Assembly (NCBI RefSeq): GCF_041734735.1
Contig: NC_134905.1
Coordinates: forward strand, 9,369,415 to 9,433,414
DNA from: Babylonia areolata
Taxonomy: Eukaryota; Mollusca; Gastropoda; Neogastropoda; Buccinidae
DNA: 64,000 bases
Direction: 5' to 3'
Shown here: in pieces, positions 1-11,731 of the stretch
Layout: each line of letters begins with the position of its first letter
Numbering within the stretch: position 1 is the stretch's first letter
The notes under the pieces: generated by a model
What the model saw: the letters and a program-made list of their open reading frames with translations, nothing else
Databases searched by the model: none
What the model was told of the DNA's origin: nothing
Program-made: the position numbers and the translations under genes

Positions 1-113
1 ATCGTGTTCTAAATATTCCTTCAATTGTCTATGTACACATCACTCTTTTTCACTCTCACTCTCTCTGTATGTATGTATGTTTGTATAAACACACACACAC
101 ACACACAACTCAC

Positions 114-276
114 CTTTATATCCCCCATGAGGAAAACGCCCGTTGTCCAACTCGTCGTTTTTAAAAGCCACCACCTTGCCTTCAAACGACAGATCTAGAA
201 AACGGAGTTTGCAGCTACTGCTGCTGTTCGATTTTTTGTTATCCGTCGATGCGTTCGACGCTATGTCCGCCTTCAT
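114..276 (-). CDS. Candidate first coding exon of an unrecognised host gene (continues left, off the window)
   Basis: Read on the minus strand, an ATG at 276 sits in a good start context (purine at -3, G at +4) and opens 54 codons plus one base. The frame ends at 114 in a strong GTGAGT splice donor, so the exon is phase 1. The peptide has a Ser/Asn-rich head (STDNKKSNSSSS) followed by a more ordered segment (LRFLDLSFEGKVVAFKNDEL). Base composition is balanced and non-repetitive, unlike the microsatellites around it. The intron opens with a (GT)n run. I do not recognise the family and assign no function. Any further exons lie beyond base 1. It could be chance, but start context, composition and donor together argue for a real exon. 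Confidence 0.45.
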
Positions 277-788
277 CTTCGCGCGCACACGCTCACAAAC
301 GGATGAAAAGAACACTGAAGCTTAAAAAAAGCTGGGATGGAATATCCCACGAGGTCATGAGATTCTGAACTGTTCACTTTTCTGTTTGTTTTTGTTTCAA
401 TTTGACGGTGGGATTCATATAAACACCACCGTGGAGTTCACTGTCGAAGAAGAAATGCCGCATACATTCTGGGCAGGGTTTCTTTGCAGGTTTCTTTGTA
501 TGAACTTGCATTCAACATTTTGCATTCTGAAAAGACGTGCAGGTCCAATTTAAACAACAATGATGAATTACTGGAGTCAACAAAATGTAATTAACACTAA
601 ACAGTGCATCATCTTCAATATGAATGATTGAGTTCAACAAAAAATAATCAATTAAAGTTGTGTAGGTTCTTTTTCTTTCAAAGACATGCCTATGAAAATC
701 AGCATTAATACGTCATTCTCCTCTCTGTTTCCAAAACAAGTGAATAAGCCTAAAATTTGCACACCTTTAAAAAAAAGAAAGAAGAAGA

Positions 789-830
<42 letters not shown>

Positions 831-1004
831 GCCTCAAGATTTCTTTTTTTTTTTTTTTTTTTTAATTTTAAAGAGAATTTTCAAAAATCAACAACCACCT
901 TCAAAAATGGTCTCTCACCTCCAGCAGAAAGACAAGCGATAAAAGAAATCTGAGTTTTTGTGTTGCTGTTGTTGTTTTTTTCTCACTTCTCACACCACAA
1001 TCTT
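277..1004. other. Non-coding stretch
   Basis: I see no gene or recognisable transposon here. It is AT-rich, with a (GA)n run near 791-828 and an oligo-T run near 845-863. It separates the two candidate minus-strand exons and could be upstream or intergenic sequence. Confidence 0.5.
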
Positions 1005-1145
1005 TCAAAATCTGCGCCGGTCACTGGATCGCCTTGGCGTCGCGGAGCGTGGAGTGATTGATCTGTGATTATTCGAACGTGTCTTATTATCCACCGCGCT
1101 ATCGGGGCTACCTCGGAGATGATGTCTCTGGTATGACAGACTGAC
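1005..1145 (-). CDS. Candidate terminal exon, Arg/Ser-rich C-terminus
   Basis: On the minus strand a pyrimidine-rich tract ending TTATTTTCTTCAG forms a good 3' splice acceptor just before 1145. The frame then runs 46 codons to a TGA at 1007-1005. The peptide begins VSLSYQRHHLRGSPDSAVDN and ends in an Arg/Ser-rich tail (SATPRRSSDRRRF). The segment is GC-rich relative to its flanks and free of simple repeats. If real, it is the last exon of a minus-strand gene whose other exons lie at higher coordinates, upstream of the separate start codon at 276. No family is recognised. The donor exon was not found, so the reading phase is unverified. Confidence 0.35.
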   Translation of the reverse strand, partial: VSLSYQRHHLRGSPDSAVDNKTRSNNHRSITPRSATPRRSSDRRRF

Positions 1146-1299
1146 CTGAAGAAAATAAACACGAAATAAAATTATCAATGGTTTTTGTGGTGTCAACAGA
1201 AAAAGGAAGAAAGAACGCAAGATACCAAGGAGAAAAAGAAAAGAAAGAAAGGCATGTGAGAAGGGAGAGAAAAGAAAAGAAACAAACGAATGAACAAAA

Positions 1300-1301
<2 letters not shown>

Positions 1302-1336
<35 letters not shown>
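1302..1336. repeat. (CA)n microsatellite
   Basis: A nearly pure CA dinucleotide run, one of many in this window. It is followed by alternating GTGCGCGCACGTG sequence. Confidence 0.9.
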
Positions 1337-1338
<2 letters not shown>

Positions 1339-1689
1339 TGAGTGTGTGCGCGCACGTGTGCTCGGGCCGCACATGTGTGTCTTGCGTAATCAGTTGTTAC
1401 AATAACTGCGCTGTACATACCCTGTAAGATTATCATTATCATCATCAGTAACTACTGATAACATTATCTGATCATTACTATCATCATTATTATCACCATG
1501 CATGGTATCTGGCTGTTGTCGCGAAAGCTTTGTAAACAGGTAATTCTGTCCACATAATTCTACAACCTTTTTGTTGGAATCTAAAAAATGGCAGGTTTTT
1601 TGTTTGTTTGTTTGTGTGTTGTTGTTTTTGTTGTTGTTGTTTTTGTTTTTTTTTGTTTTGTTTTTTTGTTGTTTTTGTCAAAACCACTT

Positions 1690-2755
1690 CCCTTGAATCT
1701 GAATGCTAAAAAGTGTACAGTAGTAGTATTTTCTAGGGGCAAAGTAAGAACATTTCCTGATTTTTATATCAATAAGGACACAACTGAGGTTGTAAGTGAC
1801 TTCCAGTATTTGGGATTAAAGTTAAATTACAATAATAAAATGCATGTTGCCCAGCGAGTTTTTTATGATCGTGCTTCAACAGCAGCATTTATATTACTGA
1901 GGAAAACTAGCCAACTTAACGTTCCTGTCGATTTAATTACTGATTTATTTGATAAGACAGTTCTTCCTATACTTACATGTGGTTACGAAATTTGGGGGTT
2001 TTATGTTTCTGAAATAGTTGAAAAATTGCAATTAAACTTTTATAAACTAGTTCTAAAACTAAGGCAATCCACCCCATCATTTATGGTTTTTGGTGAAACT
2101 GGTAAACTACTCTGTTAGATCCAGAATGCTAGTGTTTTGGTTTAGGCTTGTTACAAACCAAAGAACGTCTAAACTGTCTTCGGTTGTTTATAGATGTCTC
2201 TTCAGTCTATACAATGATAATGTACATCAAAACCAGTACTTGAAAAGTATTCATACTGTCTTGAATGAAATTGGATTAAGTTGTTTCTGGTTGAACCAAC
2301 ACAGTTTTGATGTACATCCTACATGGTTCAAAGAGAAAGTAAAACGTTGTTTAAAAGATAAGTTTTTGCAAGATTGGTATAGACATGTCGATAACGATAC
2401 TATATATATATATATTAATTACATGATGTTTAAACCAAACTGTGGCCAAGATGCTTATTTTACAGTGTTACCAAATAATTGTGTAACTGAGTTAGTTTAA
2501 GTTTAGAACAACTAATAATCCTTTGCCTGTTTGCGTTTTGACAATTTACCCAGAAATGAAAAAAATTTGTGATATATGTTCCACAAACGACATTGCTGAT
2601 GAGTTTCACTATTTGTTTGTCTGCCCATTTTTTTAAAAGCATCAGACAAAAATGTTTATCTAGGTATTATAGAATCCGTCCAAACTCCATTAAATTCCAC
2701 CTATTATTTTCTGAAAAACAACAACAAAAGAATACTGTTAAAACTTAAATCCTTG
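1690..2755 (+). mobile_element. 5'-truncated non-LTR retrotransposon, RT C-terminal region
   Basis: Two overlapping frames (to about 2118, then 2090-2500, with a further stop-broken stretch to about 2640) encode the C-terminal part of a LINE reverse transcriptase. Visible landmarks are FQYLGLKLNYNN (the thumb-side YLG motif), LFDKTVLPILTCGYEIWGF, and a C-terminal Cys/His knuckle (CDICSTNDIADEFHYLFVC). The palm with the catalytic Asp residues is missing, so the copy is 5'-truncated. A (GTTT)n-rich run (1595-1680) precedes it. At least one frameshift near 2100 and several stops show it is dead. The clade is not assigned. Confidence 0.75.
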
Positions 2756-2784
2756 GTTTCTGCTATACGTAGCTCTTTTTATTA

Positions 2785-2837
2785 ACTCATTTGTGCAAAC
2801 AAAGTGAGTCTGTGTTTTAACCCGGCGTTCGGTTGTC

Positions 2838-2868
<31 letters not shown>

Positions 2869-3941
2869 CCATAGTAAACTTTAACATTGACATTTTCTCT
2901 GCAAATACTTTGTCAGTTGACACCAAATTTGGCATAAAAATAGGAAAAATTCAGTTCTTTCCAGTCATCTTGTTTAAAACAATACTGCACCTCTAGGATG
3001 GCAAAAAAAGAAAAGAAAAAAAAAGCCAAATTACATGCAAACTGAATCTACTGTTATATTTATATTTTTTTAAAATTTTCTAAACTTGACACGTGTTCAT
3101 GTTCCTCGCGAACGCGAAGGACGCCATTTTGTTTCAAGTTGTTGACCAGCCCGTTCAATCCTATATTCAATCGACAATACACGATTGCATGTGATGGAAA
3201 GTTGGAGAAGGAGACTGTTAAATATCTATTCAGAGAAAGATTTGCGAACGCCTCATCACTTACTGGATTATACCCCATATTCACAGTTAAAAATAATAAA
3301 CCATGAGAGTTATTACCCTTGATGAAATGCAAAAATTTCCAGTCCTGACTTTTCTCAAAATTAAGTCCTTTTCACTTCATACGACGTTTAGAAGTACTTG
3401 TACTTGGCTCTACATGTTATTAGTTTAACAAAATACTCAATTTTCATATCAACTTTAAAACTATAAAACTAGAATGAACATAAAAAAGAAATTGAATCGA
3501 CCTTCTCGTACATTCCTGCGGGTGTAACTAAACTTGTACATCTATCTAGATCCAGAGAAAAAGGCTAAGTGTTGCAGTGTGATTGCAGCGATAGCCACCT
3601 CTCCTTTACCGCGGACTTTGAAAGAATTTTAAATTGCTCTTAAAGATTTTCTGAATGCCCAAGACACACCAGAATAATATGATTTAAACAGCGTTCTCAC
3701 TGCGAATACCGCAATCGATTTATCGCCCTTTAAAGAAAAAAAAGCATGTTTAAATGTTAAATTTTTGAACCTCAGTTAATCTGCCTTCTGTCGAATCTGC
3801 CTTCAGGACAATCTTTTTTCTTTTTACTTCTTTAACCCAAAGCTTTATAATTATAAATACAGAACACACTTTAACGATTAGTTTTGTTTGATTTTTTTAA
3901 GTGTATCACACGTGAGTCTTGAAGGCCTTGCCTCTCTTGTT
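2785..3941 (+). mobile_element. Helentron/MITE-like non-autonomous element, copy A
   Basis: First of four related copies (others begin at 24405, 28004 and 59523). The left end has the inverted-repeat motif GACTCACTTGTG (degenerate here) followed about 40 bp later by a (GT)n microsatellite (2837-2868). The right end carries the opposite motif (CACGTGAGTC here) followed by a conserved segment ending GCCTCTCTTGTT. The interior is AT-rich and non-coding. Sub-terminal inverted repeats, an internal microsatellite and T-rich insertion sites resemble the DINE-1/HINE type of non-autonomous Helentrons. A MITE is the alternative. Confidence 0.6.
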
Positions 3942-4130
3942 AATATTTTGTGTATTGATTCGATTTAAACAAAAATATTTTGTTGTTGTTTTTTGTTTGT
4001 TTGTTTGTATTATGAGTGAAATAGTACTTGTCTATGTGTATATTAAGTGATTGAACGAATGAGCCTACTTCTTGTTTTTGACATAACTCTTTTTGTATTT
4101 ATTGGATATGTGTAAAGGATGAACGTATGT

Positions 4131-4186
4131 AATGTTTCAATGCCCTCACGGGGCACACGAAATAAACTCCTTGCCTTGCCTTGCCT
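4131..4186 (+). mobile_element. Retroelement 3' tail with (CCTTG)n
   Basis: A short block (TGCCCTCACGGGGCACACG, then AAATAAA, then CCTTG repeats) looks like the 3' terminus of a non-LTR element. A reverse-strand relative lies at 16284-16370. No coding remnant is attached, so it is either a SINE or a severely 5'-truncated LINE. Confidence 0.5.
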
Positions 4187-4209
4187 TCCTTGAGTAATCG
4201 GATCAAACG

Positions 4210-4244
<35 letters not shown>

Positions 4245-5428
4245 CGTTCGTTCGTTCGTGAATAAGTCAAATACATCCACGTTGTTTGATATCTAGAATA
4301 TTTCCATTATCTAGCATTGTATATTGTTTAAAGCAAGGCACGTGTCAATCTAAAGTTCCACTACATTATACATATTTGTTTGTCTTGTCATATCTATCAT
4401 TTAATGTGTATCCTTTGTACCTCACTAGTCGTCATTTTTTGAGAAAACAAAATTTTAAGCGAACTGAAAAAAGATATCACCATACCAGCACAAAATTGAT
4501 GAAGGTCTGTCTAAAGGTTCTTTATCATCACATTTGATATCGTAATTACAAATGTAAATATCGTTGTAATTATTACTATTTGTCACTGGATTACTGCTTT
4601 AAATACCTTAATTATTTTCAGCATGTCTGCTGTTTTTCACTTCCCTGATATTTGTCATCATCATCATCATCAACATCTTTCTGATTATCGTCTTCTTTGT
4701 TCATCTCCCTCATTTGTTTTGTTTTTGTTTGGATCATCATCATCATCATCAACAATAACAAAAAACTAAACAAAAAAACACAATAAACGACGACGACAAC
4801 TATTATTATCATTACCATTGTTGTTATTGTTGTTTGAATTGTTGTTACTGTCGGCAACAGCATAGCCGTAAACATATCAACAACATGACTGATATAATTA
4901 TATTTTAATTGGATGCAAAGAAAAGAAAAGTTACACTTTTAGCAGAAAACACTGGTCACCAAACGTTTTGGATCAACATAATAACATCACGCACGGTTGA
5001 TAGTGGCGGCCGAAGATATCAAGGTTGGAACTCCATTTTTTTCCGAAATGAGTAGAAATTTTGTTGTTGTTGTTTTTGTTTGTTTGTTTGTTTGTTTATT
5101 AATTGGAGCAGTTCATACTGTTACCACAGTGGGATGTTGTAAATCGAGAGAGAGAAAGAGAGAGAGAGAGGTGGGGGTGGGGTGAGAGGGATGGGTGGCA
5201 CATACACACATTCTCACCAATTCTGTGACCCATGTGTTGTGTTGTGTTGTGTTGTGTTGTGACTTTTATCTATCTTTTTGTGGGTTGCTGTGTGTGTGCG
5301 TGGATGTGCGTTTTAGTGCTGAAACAAGCATTGCATTTTTCTGTTAATATATATTTCGTGTATTTGACTTTTGAGTGAAATTTGAAAAAAAAGAAAAAAA
5401 GAAGGGATAGCAACAACAACAACAACGT

Positions 5429-5430
<2 letters not shown>
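4187..5430. other. AT-rich non-coding stretch
   Basis: No gene seen. Contains a (GT)n run (4213-4242), ATC/ATT-type triplet runs (4655-4820), GTTT repeats (5070-5100), a short GA run (5145-5170) and a (GTGTT)n pentanucleotide run (5234-5260). Confidence 0.6.

Positions 5431-5509
<79 letters not shown>
5431..5509. repeat. (AT)n-(GT)n compound microsatellite
   Basis: About 44 bases of pure TA repeat run directly into about 35 bases of GT repeat. This is one of the longest dinucleotide tracts in the window. Confidence 0.95.
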
Positions 5510-5514
<5 letters not shown>

Positions 5515-7060
5515 TGCACTGAAAATTCATTTAATAAATCATTTATTCATAACACAAGCTACAGCTTTTTGTGACAGAATTACGTTTCGATTACGTTTCC
5601 TGTGCAACTACGGAATATCTACACCCCTATTGGTATTATTAGTTATATTTACTAATTTAGATGTACGTAACTTACCTCATGCCACAAAGAAGCAGAAATA
5701 GAATCACCACAAAATTCGACGATCCATTTTGAAGCTTTCTTATTCTTAATTATTTAATACTTTTGTTTTGTCAGGCAGATGTTAAACCGAAACACAAATA
5801 AATCAAATGTTGACTCATTCCAGAGACCTAATTTCCCTCTGAAACATCTCAGCCAGAGATATTTTGCTAAATGCACGAAGTGTCGTCTGCATTGCACAGA
5901 AATAGATCTCGAGCAAACACTTTACGCGCGCGAGCTTGTAGAGCGTGGCTCCGAGTCCAATCTAAACCACAAGCGAAAAAAAGAAAAAGAAAAGAATAAA
6001 AGCACACCCACCCGATTACATTGACTGTCGGCCACGGCTTCCCGACTTCACACCCGTAAAAAATCCCCGAGTGAAGCGAGTACCTCAATCACAACGCCAC
6101 ACACTCGAGTTGATCTGTGCAAAACTGTAATTGTCTGCAGACCACAACCGGCATGACTGAAAAATGATTGGGAAAAGTTAAGCACGAGGTGTTTATGGAG
6201 ATTCATTCCATTCGTGCTTTTCCTAGGGGCAGGGGGGTGGAGGGGGGAGGGTGCGGGGTGGGGGTGCGGGGTTAAAAACGTGTTGAGTGTTAGTGGGTAT
6301 AGCGTTTCAAAAACAATCCACATGAAATTTAGCCATGGGTGGGGTTTTTTGTTGTTGTTGTTGTTGTTGTTGACAGATCGGCTTTGTCTCGATCTTCCAT
6401 TGTGTGAACACAAAAACTGTGGTGAAGTGGATTGTGTCACATACAGGGCTGCGAGGTAGTGGGTTCCAATCTCATCATCAGAGGCATAAATAACATTGCG
6501 GCATTTTCAGTTCTGAGCCAGAGCAGAGTGTGCAATGAAATGAAATAGGAAGACTGGGTCTAAGTGGATACTCAGTGGTATCAAATGTCAAACCTTATTC
6601 AAGGACACACTTTTTGAAGTGTTACTGAATTGTATTTCTTGACGAACATTACAGATGTCTGCATCTCGCAAGCTTAAGACGTCGGCCGGGGTATATCAAT
6701 GTTAATCAGGGTGGTGGATTACAGCTCTGTTGTAGAGTAGTTAAAAAGAAAAAGAAAAGAAAAGGAATGATCATATGATAATATAATTATTATCGCCATC
6801 TTCATTGATAATTATAATAATAATAATAATAATTATATATATATATATATATATATATCTGTGTGTGTGGGGGGGGGGGGGGGGAGGGGGGGGGCATTGT
6901 TTCAAGTCGCAAATTCATTGTCATTCATGCCTTGCTCTTATGGTAAGATATACTTAAAACTTTTCCCTCTTCTGCTTCCATCCATGTGGCAGGTGTAAAT
7001 TAAAGTCTTTGGTGTCAGTATTCATTGGGAATGTCGTCAGTTGGAGCATGGACAATTTAA
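5510..7060. other. Non-coding stretch with simple repeats
   Basis: No supported gene. A G-rich patch (6222-6270), a (GTT)n run (6350-6372), an (AT)n run (6835-6858) and a poly-G run (6868-6893) stand out. The part near 6440-6640 has a weak B-box-like GGTTCCAATC and may be a decayed SINE, but this is not firm. Confidence 0.4.
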
Positions 7061-7099
7061 CATAGACACTAACATCTCATATGAATGTTAGTGTCTATG
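7061..7099. repeat. Perfect 15-bp inverted repeat (hairpin)
   Basis: CATAGACACTAACAT (7061-7075) is followed after a 9-base loop by its exact reverse complement (7085-7099). It abuts the pentanucleotide tail of a SINE fragment. Confidence 0.85.
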
Positions 7100-7104
7100 G
7101 TTGG

Positions 7105-7315
7105 AGGTACGTATTTGTATCGTATTGTATTGCATTGCATCGAATTGCATTGCATTATACTGTACTGTTCTGTACTATATTGTACCGTACCGTACCTTAC
7201 CGTACCGTACAGTGTACTGTACTGTACTGTACTGTACTGTACTGTACTTCTCTGCATGAAATTCGGGCAGCTCTCCCTGGAGAGCACTTCAACATAATCA
7301 GGTGCCACCTCTCCC
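7105..7315 (-). mobile_element. tRNA-SINE family S1, 3' end with long pentanucleotide tail
   Basis: A long tract of CATTG/TGTAC-type pentanucleotides (7110-7250) is the reverse-strand tail. It is followed by ATTCGGGCAGCTCTCCCTGG and GGTGCCACC, the 3' body of the SINE that is nearly complete (but split) at 24295-26340. Another 3' end is at 46600-46702. Confidence 0.6.
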
Positions 7316-7344
7316 ACGTTTTGTTCCTGTCTGTATGGAGGCAG

Positions 7345-7690
7345 AAGTGGTTCACCAGTCATTAGGGGACGAGGCTTCGTTTCGGCATGGTGTTGTGTCC
7401 TTGGGAAAGGCACTTTACTCCGAATTTCCTCATTCCACCCATGTATGGATGGGTACCTGACTTTGGTTTACCGTCTCATCTAAAGGACAAGCACCTTGTC
7501 CACTTCGTTTAATGGAACTTGATTGCTATGATGTTTTCATCATCATCATCACCATCATGAAGAAGAAGAAGATGATGATGATGATGATTGTTGTTGTTGT
7601 TGGATGATGATGATGATGATTGTTGTTGTTGTTGGATGATGATGATGATGATGATGATGGTGATGATTGTTGTTGTTTACATACCAGGTC
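7345..7690 (+). mobile_element. SINE-like element with (ATC)n/(ATG)n tail
   Basis: The segment TGTCCTTGGGAAAGGCACTT with following CCACCC and GGGTACCTGAC resembles a conserved body shared by widespread invertebrate SINEs. It ends in ATC then ATG/GTT triplet repeats (7540-7675), a plausible 3' tail. The pol III head was not identified. Confidence 0.45.
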
Positions 7691-7971
7691 TGGGTCGGGG
7701 AAAAGCATTTTTTAATAATGCCTATCTCATAAAATTTCGTTTCGTTTCGTTTCTCTCTGTCTCTCTCTTAGCTGTAATGCAGCAACACTGCCTACACCCA
7801 TAACCAACCTTCTTAAAAGAAATTTGAAAAAACAAAAAAGAGAGAGAGAAAAAAAGAGAGAATAATATACTCAAATCCAACACACGTCGTCCCTAGGACA
7901 AAACTGACAGGTGTCCATCGAAAACCCTACACCGTATACAGACTGCGAGTCCCGTTATTGACTGTGTTGTC

Positions 7972-8019
7972 ATGGGCGACAACATTTCCGTCAGTGTGGA
8001 TGAAAAGAAGTTATGGAAG
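7972..8019 (+). CDS. VPS4-like gene, tentative exon 1
   Basis: ATG at 7972 opens 16 codons ([16 protein letters not shown]) and stops cleanly at a phase-0 GTACGG donor. The next exon accepts phase 0, giving a Lys-rich join (KKLWK then [10 protein letters not shown]). Including it brings the whole product to the usual VPS4 length. It lies 7.3 kb upstream of exon 2, so other exons in between cannot be excluded, and it could belong to another gene. Confidence 0.45.
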
Positions 8020-8271
8020 GTACGGTGTGTTGCGAGTTACCGCCTCCTTGTTTGCGAACAATCGGCATGTAAACGGGTGAAATAATTCCCGCTTCGTTTG
8101 TTTTTTTTTTCTTTTAAATAATGTGGTTTTTGTTTGATGTTCCTCTGCTGCAGGAAAACGTGGTGACTGTTTACTGCGGGTAGTGTTATGAGAATGTAAT
8201 TACTTTGGCAACTATGAGTTGTGTGTGGCCTGTGTTTGACGTTAGAAGGGATGCCGTGTGTGTGTGCGTGC

Positions 8272-8318
<47 letters not shown>

Positions 8319-8704
8319 TGTCTGTCTGTCTGTCTGTCAGTCTACGTCTGTGTCTGTGAGTGTGTTTGTGCGTGTGCGTGCGTGTCTCAGTGTGTCACAG
8401 TGTGTCTGTGTGCGCGTACTGTGAAAGCAAGTAAAAAGGATCTTTAGTGATGATAAGAGAGTAAAGTTATGCACTTTTCAACATCCTGTCCTTTTGAAGA
8501 AGAAAAGAAATGGGACAAAACTGAATATATATATATATATATATATATAAAGGCAGACACAACATGAAAACCAAGTACAAGCACTGCACAAGGAATTCCA
8601 ACGTGGGAAACATAATAAACGCACAGATAGCCAACTTATGATTAAAATATGAACATCCTGAGTAGTCATCCAGGATGACAGAGTGCGAAAGCGAGAAAGA
8701 CTGA

Positions 8705-8751
<47 letters not shown>

Positions 8752-9108
8752 AGATAGGGCCGGAGAGAGAGATAGAGAAGCATTGCCGTTTTGTGTGTAC
8801 TCTCGCTCACCGTGGCTTTTTCTGTGTTTGTGTATGAGAGAGAGAGACAGACAGACAGACAGAAACAGAGACAAGACAAGACAAGACAAATTCATTATTA
8901 TCGAGGATAATAGATAAGCACTGGTGCACTTTTTTTCATCCAGTCCCCGCCCTGAAACAGGGTCTACACTACACAAAACTACATTATATATGTCATTGCA
9001 TGCACTACACAATACTACTTAAAGTCATAGAATGCGAATACTATACTACATAGAGGCATAAGCATGGTAAAAATGACACACACACACACACACATTCACA
9101 CACACACG

Positions 9109-9162
<54 letters not shown>

Positions 9163-9448
9163 CACAACTTGAGCATGACATTAATAATCGACATAAAACA
9201 AAACAAAACAAACAAACAAACAAAAAAGAACACACACACACACACACTCTCTCTGTCTCTCTCTGAGTCTCTCTCTCCCCTTCTCTCTCTCGCTCGCACA
9301 CGCCGGCACACTCACACACACATAAGCATACATTGTGTATGTTAAAAAAGTACTAAACTAATGTGAATATAAAACAGTAAGTCTAATATAAAAAAAAAAA
9401 TACACATAGCAATAACAGGGGGCAGGGGTGCTCATTGCCAAAGGAAGC

Positions 9449-9497
<49 letters not shown>

Positions 9498-9603
9498 AAA
9501 CAATATCAAATAACGAATAGATAACATCATATTGCATGGACATTTGTGATTGAGACAACAGGTCAGTAAAGAAGACAAAAAACATGCATTGTATCATCTA
9601 ATC

Positions 9604-9672
<69 letters not shown>

Positions 9673-10878
9673 GTATAAGGACTATGCGCTTATCGGTGCA
9701 CATATACTATGATCAATACATCAAATTGACAAATGGAGCAACTGGCAAATACTGTATGAATGTAACTACATTTAATGGAAAGAAATTAAAGGACCGAAGA
9801 AGCAAACAGAAGTAACATGCATTACAAACGAATGAAATATTATGAAATAATACTTCAATTCACACACATAAAAAAACAGGGGTACAATATAATATGATGA
9901 GGTGGGGGAATAGGGGGACCTGGGCAACCGTACACTCCAAGAGTCAATCGGTATCAACAAAGCGGACATTACACTGTCATAACGCGGGAAAGGTAATGTT
10001 TTTGGAAGGTTGTAGGGCAGTGATGTTGTTTAACTTTTGCTGGGAGTGAGTTCCATAGAGTGGCGCCTGAGTAAACCAAATTGGATTTGAGAGAGAGAGA
10101 GAGAGAGAGAGTGTGTGTGTGTGTGTGCCGGTGTACACGTACGCACACACGCACGGGCGCGCATCTGCCGTGTGTGTGATATTGCGTGCGGCCGTGTTTG
10201 TAAAAAAACAATCACAGCCAACTTTTTGCAGCAAACGTGTCCAAGTCTGCTTCAAGAAGCATGAGAGTTACGTCCCCTGGTAGTGCAATCGTAGACGACA
10301 TTGACGTCTTGTGTTCTTTAAAAAAAATTTTTTTTTTTATAATCGGTGTTAAAGCATGGAAATCGATGAACTCGAGAAGTATACTGGTGAGTAACTTTTA
10401 GATTCGTTTATTTTCATTTTTATTAATAGATTTTGAGCTACCAAACTGAGGACATGTAGATTTTTACGTAATTATAACACATGTTGGAAAGGACCGATCT
10501 ACTTTCAGCATCACTGCTAGTTGGTTTGTGTTGAGACCAGTACTAGTGAAAGACTCAGTATTTGCAGTTTAAAATCCATCTGTATAACTGCCAACTTCAG
10601 GACAATTTTGTAAAAAGGTCAGTAGATCCTGAAATGAAAACTTCGTTCATCTAGGCAAATCGCATGGTTGCAAAGTTGATTTTTAAAAATTTTTAAATTT
10701 TTTTTAGTTTAATTGTATTGTGTTTTTTTTCCAAGCCCGATAAGTTTTATGCTGGGAGATATCAGCATAACGGATAAACAAATGAATGATCAAACCATGT
10801 TAAGTGAATTTTCAGTTTACTGCGTTGGTTTCATCATACTTCACTTGTGCCATTTCATATAAATGTGTATAGAATGTG

Positions 10879-10931
<53 letters not shown>

Positions 10932-11693
10932 GAGAGAGAGAGAGGGAGAGAGAGAGAGAGAGAATTGGACACATTTGAATAGATTTTATTTTCTGAGGTT
11001 AATACAGTAAGCAAAATATTGCTTTTTTTTTCATGCAGCCCTCGAAGGGGAAGCAGTAACATAAACAAAGGGGGAATCATGGCAGTACAGCATACATATT
11101 ATACTATATAGTCATGGATACATGAATGGTAATTTGACATTTACAACATTAAATAGAGGAGAATAAGAGGAGAGAGATTGAAGGGGACAGATAGAGAGAG
11201 AAAGAGAGAGAGAGAGAGAGTAAAAAAAAAAGAAGAAACATAGGTCAAGATAATGATCAGTCAATGAATAAAATGAAATGATAAAAAATATATATAATTA
11301 AAGAAAACAACAACAACAACAACCCCCCCCCCCCCCCCCCCCCCCACAAAAACACACACAAACTGAGGCTAAAATAAGCTTGCACATGTTACAAAAACAG
11401 TAATAGAAATAACACCATTTAAATAGTTGTGGGAGAAAAAAAAAAGAAAAAAAAAAAGAAAGAGAGAGAGAAACAGTTGAATTGAATTGAATAAATTTCA
11501 ATTTATGAGGGTAATAGAGTAATCAAAATAATGCTTTTTTTCATCCAGCCCTCGAAGGGGAAACGGTAACATAAGCAAAAAGGGGGAATCATCATATCAG
11601 CACAGCATGCATATTATAGTCATGGATACATGAATGATAATTTGACATTTACAACACGAAATAGAGGAGAATAAGAAGAGAGAGATATGAGAG

Positions 11694-11731
<38 letters not shown>

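Noticed and set aside
6430-6640. Possible decayed tRNA-SINE (B-box-like GGTTCCAATC)
   Set aside because: No box A, tail or second copy in the window to support it.
9041-9345. Open frames of Cys-Val or His-Thr repeats on both strands
   Set aside because: Translations of (CA)n/(GT)n microsatellites; the same applies to similar frames near 8205, 15000, 26780, 54150 and elsewhere.
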